From assembly GCF_021018895.1 (NCBI RefSeq), contig NC_079367.1, forward strand, positions 908,395-972,394: DNA of 64,000 nucleotides. Direction: 5' to 3'. The translations under genes were made by a program, and so were the position numbers. Source of the stretch: Seriola aureovittata (lineage: Eukaryota; Chordata; Actinopteri; Carangiformes; Carangidae). Positions 8,777 to 23,855 of this stretch are shown one piece after another. Each line of letters opens with the position of its first letter. Positions within the stretch are counted from its first letter, which is position 1. Under the pieces are notes generated by a model that did not search any database, had not been told where the DNA came from, and saw nothing but the letters and a program-made list of their open reading frames with translations.

Positions 8777-11700
8777 CCTGACGCTTAACAGAGCGTTACA
8801 ACAGTATCGCATTCTCAGGTGCAGCTGATAACTTTATTACATGTAAACATGAAATCCATCATATTCTTCATGAATGCTACTCAAATAGACCGGAAAACTT
8901 ATCCTGAAGTGTTCTGTGTAGAAATCTCACTTAATGTGAATGCTCAGATTTTTTGATACACACAGACAGCTTTAAGGAGGGAAAGAGCCGCTTTAGACGC
9001 TGGAAACGTGGAAACAGCGCTTTACAACAGTATCGCATTCTCAGGTGTAGCTGATAACTTTATGACATGTAAACATGAAATCCATCATATTCTTCATGAA
9101 TGCTACTCAAATAGACAGGAAAACTTATCCTGAAGTGTTCTGTGTAGAGATCCCACTTAATGTGAACGCTCAGATTTTTGATACACTCAGACAGCTTTAA
9201 CGAGGGAAAGAGCCGCTTTAGACGCTGGAAACGTGGAAACAGCGCTTTACAACAGTATCGCATTCTCAGGTGTAGCTGATAACTTTATGACATGTAAACA
9301 TGAAATCCATCATATTCTTCATGAATGCTACTCAAATAGACAGGAAAACTTATCCTGAAGTGTTCTGTGTAGAAATCTCACTTAATGTGAACGCTCAGAT
9401 TTTGGATACACACAGACAGCTTTAAGGAGGGAAAGAGCCGCTTTAGACGCTGGAAACGTGGAAACAGCGCTTTACAACAGTATCGCATTCTCAGGTGTAG
9501 CTGATAACTTTATGACATGTAAACATGAAATCCATCATATTCTTCATGAATGCTACTCAAATAGACAGGAAAACCTATCCTGAAGTGTTCTGTATAGACA
9601 GGACAATGAGTGACAAAAACTCAGTTCTCAGACACAGAGAACGCTTCTGACGAGGACTTAGAGCAGATCCTGACGCTTAACAGAGCGTTACAACAGTATC
9701 GCATTCTCAGGTGCAGCTGATAACTTTATTACATGTAAACATAAAATCCATCATATTCTTCATGAATGCTACTCAAATAGACAGGAAAACCTATCCTGAA
9801 GTGTTCTGTATAGACAGGACAATGAGTGACAAAAACTCAGTTCTCAGACACAGAGAACGCTTCTGACGAGGACTTAGAGCAGATCCTGACGCTTAACAGA
9901 GCGTTACAACAGTATCGCATTCTCAGGTGCAGCTGATAACTTTATTACATGTAAACATAAAATCCATCATATTCTTCATGAATGCTACTCAAATAGACAG
10001 GAAAACTTATCCTGAAGTGTTCTGTGTAGAAATCTCACTTAATGTGAACGCTCAGATTTTGGATACACACAGACAGCTTTAAGGAGGGAAAGAGCCGCTT
10101 TAGACGCTGGAAACGTGGAAACAGCGCTTTACAACAGTATCGCATTCTCAGGTGTAGCTGATAACTTTATGACATGTAAACATGAAATCCATCATATTCT
10201 TCATGAATGCTACTCAATAGACAGGAAAACTTATCCTGAAGTGTTCTGTATAGACAGGACAATGAGTGACAAAAACTCAGTTCTCAGACACAGAGAACGC
10301 TTCTGACGAGGACTTAGAGCAGATCCTGACGCTTAACAGAGCGTTACAACAGTATCGCATTCTCAGGTGCAGCTGATAACTTTATTACATGTAAACATGA
10401 AATCCATCATATTCTTCATGAATGCTACTCAAATAAACAGGAAAACCGATCCTGAAGTGTTCTGTATAGACAGGACAATGAGTGAAAAAAACTCAGTTCT
10501 CAGACACAGAGAACGCTTCTGACGAGGACTTAGAGCAGATCCTGACGCTTAACAGAGCGTTACAACAGTATCGCATTCTCAGGTGCAGCTGATAACTTTA
10601 TTACATGTAAACATAAAATCCATCATATTCTTCATGAATGCTACTCAAATAAACAGGAAAACCGATCCTGAAGTGTTCTGTATAGACAGGACAATGAGTG
10701 AAAAAAACTCAGTTCTCAGACACAGAGAACGCTTCTGACGAGGACTTAGAGCAGATCCTGACGCTTAACAGAGCGTTACAACAGTATCGCATTCTCAGGT
10801 GCAGCTGATAACTTTATTACATGTTAACATGAAATCCATCATATTCTTCATGAATGCTACTCAAATAGACAGGAAAACTTATCCTGAAGTGTTCTGTGTA
10901 GAAATCTCACTTAATGTGAATGCTCAGATTTTGGATACACACAGACAGCTTTAAGGAGGGAAAGAGCCGCTTTAGACGCTGGAAACGTGGAAACAGCGCT
11001 TTACAACAGTATCGCATTCTCAGGTGTAGCTGATAACTTTATGACATGTAAACATGAAATCCATCATATTCTTCATGAATGCTACTCAAATAGACAGGAA
11101 AACTTATCCTGAAGTGTTCTGTGTAGAAATCTCACTTAATGTGAACGCTCAGATTTTGGATACACACAGACAGCTTTAAGGAGGGAAAGAGCCGCTTTAG
11201 ACGCTGGAAACGTGGAAACAGCGCTTTACAACAGTATCGCATTCTCAGGTGTAGCTGATAACTTTATGACATGTAAACATGAAATCCATCATATTCTTCA
11301 TGAATGCTACTCAAATAGACAGGAAAACCTATCCTGAAGTGTTCTGTATAGACAGGACAATGAGTGACAAAAACTCAGTTCTCAGACACAGAGAACGCTT
11401 CTGACGAGGACTTAGAGCAGATCCTGACGCTTAACAGAGCGTTACAACAGTATCGCATTCTCAGGTGCAGCTGATAACTTTATTACATGTAAACATAAAA
11501 TCCATCATATTCTTCATGAATGCTACTCAAATAGACAGGAAAACCTATCCTGAAGTGTTCTGTATAGACAGGACAATGAGTGACAAAAACTCAGTTCTCA
11601 GACACAGAGAACGCTTCTGACGAGGACTTAGAGCAGATCCTGACGCTTAACAGAGCGTTACAACAGTATCGCATTCTCAGGTGCAGCTGATAACTTTATT

Positions 11701-14700
11701 ACATGTTAACATGAAATCCATCATATTCTTCATGAATGCTACTCAAATAGACAGGAAAACTTATCCTGAAGTGTTCTGTGTAGAGATCCCACTTAATGTG
11801 AACGCTCAGATTTTTGATACACTCAGACAGCTTTAACGAGGGAAAGAGCCGATTCAGACGCTGGAAACGTGGAAACAGCGCTTTACAACAGTATCGCATT
11901 CTCAGGTGTAGCTGATAACTTTATGACATGTAAACATGAAATCCATCATATTCTTCATGAATGCTACTCAAATAGACAGGAAAACCTATCCTGAAGTGTT
12001 CTGTATAGACAGGACAATGAGTGACAAAAACTCAGTTCTCAGACACAGAGAACGCTTCTGACGAGGACTTAGAGCAGATCCTGACGCTTAACAGAGCGTT
12101 ACAACAGTATCGCATTCTCAGGTGCAGCTGATAACTTTATTACATGTAAACATGAAATCCATCATATTCTTCATGAATGCTACTCAAATAGACAGGAAAA
12201 CTTATCCTGAAGTGTTCTGTGTAGAAATCTCACTTAATGTGAATGCTCAGATTTTGGATACACACAGACAGCTTTAAGGAGGGAAAGAGCCGCTTTAGAC
12301 GCTGGAAACGTGGAAACAGCGCTTTACAACAGTATCGCATTCTCAGGTGTAGCTGATAACTTTATGACATGTAAACATGAAATCCATCATATTCTTCATG
12401 AATGCTACTCAAATAGACAGGAAAACTTATCCTGAAGTGTTCTGTGTAGAAATCTCACTTAATGTGAACGCTCAGATTTTGGATACACACAGACAGCTTT
12501 AAGGAGGGAAAGAGCCGCTTTAGACGCTGGAAAAGTGGAAACAGCGCTTTACAACAGTATCGCATTCTCAGGTGTAGCTGATAACTTTATGACATGTAAA
12601 CATGAAATCCATCATATTCTTCATGAATGCTACTCAAATAGACAGGAAAACTTATCCTGAAGTGTTCTGTGTAGAAATCTCACTTAATGTGAACGCTCAG
12701 ATTTTGGATACACACAGACAGCTTTAACGAGGGAAAGAGCCGCTTTAGACGCTGGAAAAGTGGAAACAGCGCTTTACAACAGTATCGCATTCTCAGGTGT
12801 AGCTGATAACTTTATGACATGTAAACATGAAATCCATCATATTCTTCATGAATGCTACTCAAATAGACAGGAAAACTTATCCTGAAGTGTTCTGTGTAGA
12901 GATCCCACTTAATGTGAACGCTCAGATTTTTGATACACTCAGACAGCTTTAACGAGGGAAAGAGCCGCTTTAGACGCTGGAAACGTGGAAACAGCGCTTT
13001 ACAACAGTATCGCATTCTCAGTGCAGCTGATAACTTTATGACATGTAACATGAAATCCATCATATTCTTCATGAATGCTACTCAAATAAACAGGAAAACC
13101 GATCCTGAAGTGTTCTGTGTAGAAATCTCACTTAATGTGAATGCTCAGATTTTTGATACACTCAGACAGCTTTAACGAGGAAAGAGCCGATTCAGACGCT
13201 GGAAAAGTGGAAACAGCGCTTTACAACAGTATCGCATTCTCAGTGTAGCTGATAACTTTATGACATGTAAACATGAAATCCATCATATTCTTCATGAATG
13301 CTACTCAAATAGACAGGAAAACTTATCTGAAGTGTTCTGTATAGACAGGACAATGAGTGACAAAAACTCAGTTCTCAGACACAGTGAACGCTTCTGACGA
13401 GGACTTAGAGCAGATCCTGACGCTTAACAGAGCGTTACAACAGTATCGCATTCTCAGGTGCAGCTGATAACTTTATTACATGTAAACATGAAATCCATCA
13501 TATTCTTCATGAATGCTACTCAAATAAACAGGAAAACCGATCCTGAAGTGTTCTGTACAGACAGGACAATGAGTGAAAAAAACTCAGTTCTCAGACACAG
13601 TGAACGCTTCTGACGAGGACTTAGAGCAGATCCTGACGCTTAACAGAGCGTTACAACAGTATCGCATTCTCAGGTGCAGCTGATAACTTTATGACATGTA
13701 AACATGAAATCCATCATATTCTTCATGAATGCTACTCAAATAGACAGGAAAACTTATCCTGAAGTGTTCTGTATAGACAGGACAATGAGTGACAAAAACT
13801 CAGTTCTCAGACACAGAGAACGCTTCTGACGAGGACTTAGAGCAGATCCTGACGCTTAACAGAGCGTTACAACAGTATCGCATTCTCAGGTGCAGCTGAT
13901 AACTTTATTACATGTAAACATAAAATCCATCATATTCTTCATGAATGCTACTCAAATAGACAGGAAAACTTATCCTGAAGTGTTCTGTGTAGAGATCCCA
14001 CTTAATGTGAACGCTCAGATTTTTGATACACTCAGACAGCTTTAACGAGGGAAAGAGCCGATTCAGACGCTGGAAAAGTGGAAACAGCGCTTTACAACAG
14101 TATCGCATTCTCAGGTGTAGCTGATAACTTTATGACATGTAAACATGAAATCCATCATATTCTTCATGAATGCTACTCAAATAGACAGGAAAACCTATCC
14201 TGAAGTGTTCTGTATAGACAGGACAATGAGTGACAAAAACTCAGTTCTCAGACACAGAGAACGCTTCTGACGAGGACTTAGAGCAGATCCTGACGCTTAA
14301 CAGAGCGTTACAACAGTATCGCATTCTCAGGTGCAGCTGATAACTTTATTAAATGTTAACATGAAATCCATCATATTCTTCATGAATGCTACTCAAATAG
14401 ACAGGAAAACTTATCCTGAAGTGTTCTGTGTAGAGATCCCACTTAATGTGAATGCTCAGATTTTTGATACACTCAGACAGCTTTAACGAGGAAAGAGCCG
14501 CTTTAGACGCTGGAAACGTGGAAACAGCGCTTTACAACAGTATCGCATTCTCAGGTGTAGCTGATAACTTTATGACATGTAAACATGAAATCCATCATAT
14601 TCTTCATGAATGCTACTCAAATAGACAGGAAAACCTATCCTGAAGTGTTCTGTATAGACAGGACAATGAGTGACAAAAACTCAGTTCTCAGACACAGAGA

Positions 14701-17700
14701 ACGCTTCTGACGAGGACTTAGAGCAGATCCTGACGCTTAACAGAGCGTTACAACAGTATCGCATTCTCAGGTGCAGCTGATAACTTTATTAAATGTTAAC
14801 ATGAAATCCATCATATTCTTCATGAATGCTACTCAAATAGACAGGAAAACTTATCCTGAAGTGTTCTGTGTAGAGATCCCACTTAATGTGAACGCTCAGA
14901 TTTTTGATACACTCAGACAGCTTTAACGAGGGAAAGAGCCGATTCAGACGCTGGAAAAGTGGAAACAGCGCTTTACAACAGTATCGCATTCTCAGGTGTA
15001 GCTGATAACTTTATGACATGTAAACATGAAATCCATCATATTCTTCATGAATGCTACTCAAATAGACAGGAAAACTTATCCTGAAGTGTTCTGTATAGAC
15101 AGGACAATGAGTGACAAAAACTCAGTTCTCAGACACAGAGAACGCTTCTGACGAGGACTTAGAGCAGATCCTGACGCTTAACAGAGCGTTACAACAGTAT
15201 CGCATTCTCAGGTGCAGCTGATAACTTTATTACATGTAAACATAAAATCCATCATATTCTTCATGAATGCTACTCAAATAGACAGGAAAACTTATCCTGA
15301 AGTGTTCTGTGTAGAGATCCCACTTAATGTGAACGCTCAGATTTTTGATACACTCAGACAGCTTTAACGAGGAAAGAGCCGATTCAGACGCTGGAAAAGT
15401 GGAAACAGCGCTTTACAACAGTATCGCATTCTCAGGTGTAGCTGATAACTTTATGACATGTAAACATGAAATCCATCATATTCTTCATGAATGCTACTCA
15501 AATAGACAGGAAAACCTATCCTGAAGTGTTCTGTATAGACAGGACAATGAGTGACAAAAACTCAGTTCTCAGACACAGAGAACGCTTCTGACGAGGACTT
15601 AGAGCAGATCCTGACGCTTAACAGAGCGTTACAACAGTATCGCATTCTCAGGTGCAGCTGATAACTTTATTACATGTAAACATAAAATCCATCATATTCT
15701 TCATGAATGCTACTCAAATAGACAGGAAAACTTATCCTGAAGTGTTCTGTGTAGAAATCTCACTTAATGTGAACGCTCAGATTTTGGATACACACAGACA
15801 GCTTTAAGGAGGGAAAGAGCCGATTCAGACGCTGGAAAAGTGGAAACAGCGCTTTACAACAGTATCGCATTCTCAGGTGTAGCTGATAACTTTATGACAT
15901 GTAAACATGAAATCCATCATATTCTTCATGAATGCTACTCAAATAAACAGGAAAACCGATCCTGAAGTGTTCTGTACAGACAGGACAATGAGTGACAAAA
16001 ACTCAGTTCTCAGACACAGTGAACGCTTCTGACGAGGACTTAGAGCAGATCCTGACGCTTAACAGAGCGTTACAACAGTATCGCATTCTCAGGTGCAGCT
16101 GATAACTTTATTACATGTAAACATGAAATCCATCATATTCTTCATGAATGCTACTCAAATAAACAGGAAAACCGATCCTGAAGTGTTCTGTATAGACAGG
16201 ACAATGAGTGACAAAAACTCAGTTCTCAGACACAGTGAACGCTTCTGACGAGGACTTAGAGCAGATCCTGACGCTTAACAGAGCGTTACAACAGTATCGC
16301 ATTCTCAGGTGCAGCTGATAACTTTATGACATGTAAACATGAAATCCATCATATTCTTCATGAATGCTACTCAAATAGACAGGAAAACTTATCCTGAAGT
16401 GTTCTGTATAGACAGGACAATGAGTGACAAAAACTCAGTTCTCAGACACAGAGAACGCTTCTGACGAGGACTTAGAGCAGATCCTGACGCTTAACAGAGC
16501 GTTACAACAGTATCGCATTCTCAGGTGCAGCTGATAACTTTATTACATGTAAACATAAAATCCATCATATTCTTCATGAATGCTACTCAAATAGACAGGA
16601 AAACTTATCCTGAAGTGTTCTGTGTAGAGATCCCACTTAATGTGAACGCTCAGATTTTTGATACACTCAGACAGCTTTAACGAGGGAAAGAGCCGATTCA
16701 GACGCTGGAAAAGTGGAAACAGCGCTTTACAACAGTATCGCATTCTCAGGTGTAGCTGATAACTTTATGACATGTAAACATGAAATCCATCATATTCTTC
16801 ATGAATGCTACTCAAATAGACAGGAAAACTATCCTGAAGTGTTCTGTATAGACAGGACAATGAGTGACAAAAACTCAGTTCTCAGACACAGAGAACGCTT
16901 CTGACGAGGACTTAGAGCAGATCCTGACGCTTAACAGAGCGTTACAACAGTATCGCATTCTCAGGTGCAGCTGATAACTTTATTAAATGTTAACATGAAA
17001 TCCATCATATTCTTCATGAATGCTACTCAAATAGACAGGAAAACTTATCCTGAAGTGTTCTGTGTAGAGATCCCACTTAATGTGAATGCTCAGATTTTTG
17101 ATACACTCAGACAGCTTTAACGAGGGAAAGAGCCGCTTTAGACGCTGGAAACGTGGAAACAGCGCTTTACAACAGTATCGCATTCTCAGGTGTAGCTGAT
17201 AACTTTATGACATGTAAACATGAAATCCATCATATTCTTCATGAATGCTACTCAAATAGACAGGAAAACCTATCCTGAAGTGTTCTGTATAGACAGGACA
17301 ATGAGTGACAAAAACTCAGTTCTCAGACACAGAGAACGCTTCTGACGAGGACTTAGAGCAGATCCTGACGCTTAACAGAGCGTTACAACAGTATCGCATT
17401 CTCAGGTGCAGCTGATAACTTTATTAAATGTTAACATGAAATCCATCATATTCTTCATGAATGCTACTCAAATAGACAGGAAAACTTATCCTGAAGTGTT
17501 CTGTGTAGAGATCCCACTTAATGTGAACGCTCAGATTTTTGATACACTCAGACAGCTTTAACGAGGGAAAGAGCCGATTCAGACGCTGGAAAAGTGGAAA
17601 CAGCGCTTTACAACAGTATCGCATTCTCAGGTGTAGCTGATAACTTTATGACATGTAAACATGAAATCCATCATATTCTTCATGAATGCTACTCAAATAG

Positions 17701-20700
17701 ACAGGAAAACTTATCCTGAAGTGTTCTGTATAGACAGGACAATGAGTGACAAAAACTCAGTTCTCAGACACAGAGAACGCTTCTGACGAGGACTTAGAGC
17801 AGATCCTGACGCTTAACAGAGCGTTACAACAGTATCGCATTCTCAGGTGCAGCTGATAACTTTATTACATGTAAACATAAAATCCATCATATTCTTCATG
17901 AATGCTACTCAAATAGACAGGAAAACTTATCCTGAAGTGTTCTGTGTAGAGATCCCACTTAATGTGAACGCTCAGATTTTTGATACACTCAGACAGCTTT
18001 AACGAGGGAAAGAGCCGATTCAGACGCTGGAAAAGTGGAAACAGCGCTTTACAACAGTATCGCATTCTCAGGTGTAGCTGATAACTTTATGACATGTAAA
18101 CATGAAATCCATCATATTCTTCATGAATGCTACTCAAATAGACAGGAAAACCTATCCTGAAGTGTTCTGTATAGACAGGACAATGAGTGACAAAAACTCA
18201 GTTCTCAGACACAGAGAACGCTTCTGACGAGGACTTAGAGCAGATCCTGACGCTTAACAGAGCGTTACAACAGTATCGCATTCTCAGGTGCAGCTGATAA
18301 CTTTATTACATGTAAACATAAAATCCATCATATTCTTCATGAATGCTACTCAAATAGACAGGAAAACTTATCCTGAAGTGTTCTGTGTAGAAATCTCACT
18401 TAATGTGAACGCTCAGATTTTGGATACACACAGACAGCTTTAAGGAGGGAAAGAGCCGATTCAGACGCTGGAAAAGTGGAAACAGCGCTTTACAACAGTA
18501 TCGCATTCTCAGGTGTAGCTGATAACTTTATGACATGTAAACATGAAATCCATCATATTCTTCATGAATGCTACTCAAATAGACAGGAAAACCTATCCTG
18601 AAGTGTTCTGTATAGACAGGACAATGAGTGACAAAAACTCAGTTCTCAGACACAGAGAACGCTTCTGACGAGGACTTAGAGCAGATCCTGACGCTTAACA
18701 GAGCGTTACAACAGTATCGCATTCTCAGGTGCAGCTGATAACTTTATTACATGTAAACATAAAATCCATCATATTCTTCATGAATGCTACTCAAATAGAC
18801 AGGAAAACTTATCCTGAAGTGTTCTGTGTAGAAATCTCACTTAATGTGAACGCTCAGATTTTGGATACACACAGACAGCTTTAAGGAGGGAAAGAGCCGC
18901 TTTAGACGCTGGAAACGTGGAAACAGCGCTTTACAACAGTATCGCATTCTCAGGTGTAGCTGATAACTTTATGACATGTAAACATGAAATCCATCATATT
19001 CTTCATGAATGCTACTCAAATAGACAGGAAAACCTATCCTGAAGTGTTCTGTATAGACAGGACAATGAGTGACAAAAACTCAGTTCTCAGACACAGAGAA
19101 CGCTTCTGACGAGGACTTAGAGCAGATCCTGACGCTTAACAGAGCGTTACAACAGTATCGCATTCTCAGGTGCAGCTGATAACTTTATTAAATGTTAACA
19201 TGAAATCCATCATATTCTTCATGAATGCTACTCAAATAGACAGGAAAACTTATCCTGAAGTGTTCTGTGTAGAGATCCCACTTAATGTGAATGCTCAGAT
19301 TTTTGATACACTCAGACAGCTTTAACGAGGGAAAGAGCCGCTTTAGACGCTGGAAAAGTGGAAACAGCGCTTTACAACAGTATCGCATTCTCAGGTGTAG
19401 CTGATAACTTTATGACATGTAAACATGAAATCCATCATATTCTTCATGAATGCTACTCAAATAGACAGGAAAACCTATCCTGAAGTGTTCTGTATAGACA
19501 GGACAATGAGTGACAAAAACTCAGTTCTCAGACACAGAGAACGCTTCTGACGAGGACTTAGAGCAGATCCTGACGCTTAACAGAGCGTTACAACAGTATC
19601 GCATTCTCAGGTGCAGCTGATAACTTTATTAAATGTTAACATGAAATCCATCATATTCTTCATGAATGCTACTCAAATAGACAGGAAAACTTATCCTGAA
19701 GTGTTCTGTGTAGAGATCCCACTTAATGTGAACGCTCAGATTTTTGATACACTCAGACAGCTTTAACGAGGGAAAGAGCCGATTCAGACGCTGGAAAAGT
19801 GGAAACAGCGCTTTACAACAGTATCGCATTCTCAGGTGTAGCTGATAACTTTATGACATGTAAACATGAAATCCATCATATTCTTCATGAATGCTACTCA
19901 AATAGACAGGAAAACCTATCCTGAAGTGTTCTGTATAGACAGGACAATGAGTGACAAAAACTCAGTTCTCAGACACAGAGAACGCTTCTGACGAGGACTT
20001 AGAGCAGATCCTGACGCTTAACAGAGCGTTACAACAGTATCGCATTCTCAGGTGCAGCTGATAACTTTATTACATGTAAACATAAAATCCATCATATTCT
20101 TCATGAATGCTACTCAAATAGACAGGAAAACTTATCCTGAAGTGTTCTGTGTAGAGATCCCACTTAATGTGAACGCTCAGATTTTTGATACACTCAGACA
20201 GCTTTAACGAGGGAAAGAGCCGCTTTAGACGCTGGAAACGTGGAAACAGCGCTTTACAACAGTATCGCATTCTCAGTGCAGCTGATAACTTTATTACATG
20301 TAAACATAAAATCCATCATATTCTTCATGAATGCTACTCAATAGACAGGAAAACCTATCCTGAAGTGTTCTGTGTAGAGATCCCACTTAATGTGAACGCT
20401 CAGATTTTTGATACACTCAGACAGCTTTAACGAGGAAAGAGCCGATTCAGACGCTGGAAAAGTGGAAACAGCGCTTTACAACAGTATCGCATTCTCAGTG
20501 TAGCTGATAACTTTATTAAATGTTAACATGAAATCCATCATATTCTTCATGAATGCTACTCAATAGACAGGAAAACTTATCCTGAAGTGTTCTGTATAGA
20601 CAGGACAATGAGTGACAAAAACTCAGTTCTCAGACACAGAGAACGCTTCTGACGAGGACTTAGAGCAGATCCTGACGCTTAACAGAGCGTTACAACAGTA

Positions 20701-21617
20701 TCGCATTCTCAGTGCAGCTGATAACTTTATTACATGTAAACATAAAATCCATCATATTCTTCATGAATGCTACTCAAATAGACAGGAAAACTTATCCTGA
20801 AGTGTTCTGTGTAGAAATCTCACTTAATGTGAACGCTCAGATTTTTGATACACTCAGACAGCTTTAACGAGGGAAAGAGCCGCTTTAGACGCTGGAAAAG
20901 TGGAAACAGCGCTTTACAACAGTATCGCATTCTCAGTGCAGCTGATAACTTTATTACATGTAAACATAAAATCCATCATATTCTTCATGAATGCTACTCA
21001 AATAGACAGGAAAACTTATCCTGAAGTGTTCTGTGTAGAAATCTCACTTAATGTGAACGCTCAGATTTTGGATACACACAGACAGCTTTAACGAGGAAAG
21101 AGCCGATTCAGACGCTGGAAAAGTGGAAACAGCGCTTTACAACAGTATCGCATTCTCAGTGTAGCTGATAACTTATGACATGTAAACATGAAATCCATCA
21201 TATTCTTCATGAATGCTACTCAATAGACAGGAAAACTTATCCTGAAGTGTTCTGTGTAGAAATCTCACTTAATGTGAATGCTCAGATTTTTGATACACAC
21301 AGACAGCTTTAACGAGGAAAGAGCCGATTCAGACGCTGGAAAAGTGGAAACAGCGCTTTACAACAGTATCGCATTCTCAGTGCAGCTGATAACTTTATTA
21401 CATGTAAACATAAAATCCATCATATTCTTCATGAATGCTACTCAATAGACAGGAAAACTTATCCTGAAGTGTTCTGTATAGACAGGACAATGAGTGACAA
21501 AAACTCAGTTCTCAGACACAGAGAACGCTTCTGACGAGGACTTAGAGCAGATCCTGACGCTTAACAGAGCGTTACAACAGTATCGCATTCTCAGTGCAGC
21601 TGATAACTTTATTAAAT
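8777..21617 (+). repeat. Satellite 1: 216- and 225-bp monomers forming 441-bp higher-order repeats
   Basis: About 58 tandem monomers. All share a first half (ACAGTATCGCATTCTCAGG to CTGAAGTGTTCTGT). They then carry one of two second halves: a 216-bp type with GACAATGAGTGAC and GACGAGGACTTAG, or a 225-bp type with CACTTAATGTGAACGCTC and GACGCTGGAAA. From about 13.4 to 20.3 kb they mostly alternate, giving a 441-bp period; earlier, runs of one type occur. There are no long ORFs. Units after about 20270, and some at 13017-13330, carry single-base losses in short homopolymers. The right end runs into the gap. Confidence 0.95.
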
Positions 21618-22117
21618 NNNNNNNNNNNNNNNNNNNNNNNNNNNNNNNNNNNNNNNNNNNNNNNNNNNNNNNNNNNNNNNNNNNNNNNNNNNNNNNNNNN
21701 NNNNNNNNNNNNNNNNNNNNNNNNNNNNNNNNNNNNNNNNNNNNNNNNNNNNNNNNNNNNNNNNNNNNNNNNNNNNNNNNNNNNNNNNNNNNNNNNNNNN
21801 NNNNNNNNNNNNNNNNNNNNNNNNNNNNNNNNNNNNNNNNNNNNNNNNNNNNNNNNNNNNNNNNNNNNNNNNNNNNNNNNNNNNNNNNNNNNNNNNNNNN
21901 NNNNNNNNNNNNNNNNNNNNNNNNNNNNNNNNNNNNNNNNNNNNNNNNNNNNNNNNNNNNNNNNNNNNNNNNNNNNNNNNNNNNNNNNNNNNNNNNNNNN
22001 NNNNNNNNNNNNNNNNNNNNNNNNNNNNNNNNNNNNNNNNNNNNNNNNNNNNNNNNNNNNNNNNNNNNNNNNNNNNNNNNNNNNNNNNNNNNNNNNNNNN
22101 NNNNNNNNNNNNNNNNN
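21618..22117. other. Assembly gap (500 N)
   Basis: Exactly 500 N, a conventional scaffold gap of unknown true size. It interrupts satellite 1 on the left and a family E element on the right. Confidence 0.99.
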
Positions 22118-23426
22118 AAAACTTAAAGGTCCATGTTAGGAAATCTATACTGTACAATACGGGGATAAAATCCTGAATATACCGAGAAAGAAAATTATTT
22201 TGATATCCAGTAGAGGAACGACCGTTATTTTAATCCTCTCATAACCAAGATTACTAAGGGAAATGTGATATTACACTTGACTATGGTAAAATTAAACCTG
22301 TTTTTTAACACCAGATTGAACCCGGACAGGGTCTTGGCCTTTAAATTCCATAACACTAAATACTGGACTGGACCCGTGACTGGAAAAATGACTATAAAAC
22401 CAATCAAAGTCTAATCAGGATCTGAATACTCTTTGAAAAAAAGATCCAAACATTAAAGGATTATTGTGGAAATAATAATAATATAATCCTGATTATATAC
22501 CAGACTGAAAACAACCTATAAACCTAATATAAACCAGTTTGAATCCCCAAAGGGAACTGAAAAATTAAGATATTAAACTATTATAAAACAGGATTATAAC
22601 ACAATTGGCTATGGGACACACCCTGAGACATGATCAACCTCGGGGGGGCCACCCTCAGGGGAGAATGTCTAGTGATAAACGGCCGAAACATTCGATGAGC
22701 CTGGGGTCCACTACTGATGATGTGTTCCAAAATTTAGAGGATTATTATTGTTGTTATTATTATTAATAACAACAATAAACAACACTGAAACAGACGTCTG
22801 AAAAGAAAAAAAGAGCACCTTTAATCAAGCATTTAAAACCCAGATTGGGGATATTTATTCAATAAAACAAAACTCATGGAACAAAACAGAACAACCAAAA
22901 AATAATGGAAAAATAAGAAATTAACTTCAAAGGAGAAACCTGACTAAAGCCTGATATGGACACAAAATTAAAACCAGGACACAATCTCTGGAAAGAGAAA
23001 CTGAAACATAGAAATCCAAAAAAAACAACAATACTGAACCTAAAATTCCATAAGAAAAATAAAAAAAGAATAAAAAAAGAGAAGAAAGAAGAAAAAATAA
23101 ACAAAGAAAAAAAGAGAAGAAAAAAAGAGAAGAGAAAAAAACATTTTACTCAAGACTTTAAAGCCCTGAATGGGAAAATGATTCAATAAAATCAACTCAA
23201 ATTAACTCCAGGTGACAGATCTGACTGAAGACGGATGGAAGAAAAACTTAACCTTGACCTTGACCTCTTGACCTCTGAAAAAAAACATTCCTTTATGGGA
23301 CAAGGGTTGATAGGAACTGTGAACCGGTGACGACGGGCGTCGGCCAGTGCACTGCCTTTGGTCTCCCACTTTCAACTGCCCAGTCGTCGGACGAAGCAGG
23401 GGAGATCATCGAGATAATTAAAAAAT
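22118..23426 (+). mobile_element. Family E short element, copy 1 (left end in gap)
   Basis: Nearly identical to 35944-37262. It is A/T-rich with no convincing ORF; a lysine-rich reading near 22956 comes from A-runs. It contains the covarying RNA structure at 22653-22706, several TGACCT half-sites near 23250, and a C/G-richer end block (23330-23426) related to the end of family F. It stops at AAAAAATCC directly against telomere repeats, so this looks like a natural 3' end. It is probably a non-autonomous element mobilised by the PLEs. Confidence 0.65.
22653..22706 (+). ncRNA. Covarying RNA structure, family E copy 1
   Basis: The outer stem is CCUCAGG/CCUGGGG. The inner stem is GAAUGU (22663-22668) / ACAUUC (22688-22693), closing the loop CUAGUGAUAAACGGCCGAA. 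In family F the inner stem is GGGUGU/ACGCCC around the same loop, which is a set of compensating changes. The loop ends in CGAAAC as in the hammerhead-like motifs, but CUGANGA is absent. Confidence 0.55.
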
Positions 23427-23463
23427 CCTAACCCTAACCCTAACCCTAACCCTAACCCTAACC
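23427..23463 (+). repeat. Perfect telomere repeats between E and F
   Basis: Six CCCTAA units, C-rich strand on +, join the 3' end of E copy 1 to the 5'-truncated F copy 1. Confidence 0.95.
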
Positions 23464-23824
23464 ACTACTGAAGATGTGTCCTTCAATTTACCACAATCAT
23501 TTTTCTTAATTAAAATAAAATAAGTAATACACTTATGGATTGTGGTACATGAAAGCAAATTGCTTTAACACAGTTGTCTCGCGGCCTCCCGGGGACTGTG
23601 AATGTTAATTGATACACATGTATCTCACCTATATTTATAGTCTCCCTGACCTTTAACCTGGACCTCAACAGACGTGACCTTTTGACCCGACCTTGGTATA
23701 GATGTTGAAGATAGCTCAATTCATGAGATCCATCAATGGTGATTGGTGGACATTAAGAAAGCAATAACGCTATTAAATGGTCTTGCAAATGGTGGTCTCA
23801 ACTGGTCTTCGTGGGACGTCTGCT

Positions 23825-23855
<31 letters not shown>

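Noticed and set aside
6169..8812. Two minus-strand ORFs of about 870 codons (YLTYLL and FNLFIV repeats)
   Set aside because: They are six-codon readings of the 18-bp minisatellite, with no stop because the unit has none in those frames; not genes.
8777..21617. Recurrent 66-codon minus ORFs (MRYCCKALFP...) in satellite 1
   Set aside because: They recur with the satellite period, and many monomers break them by point changes; satellite readings.
22956..23189. Lysine-rich 77-codon ORF in E (also 36780-36995)
   Set aside because: Reading of A-rich DNA that changes length with A-run slippage between the two copies.
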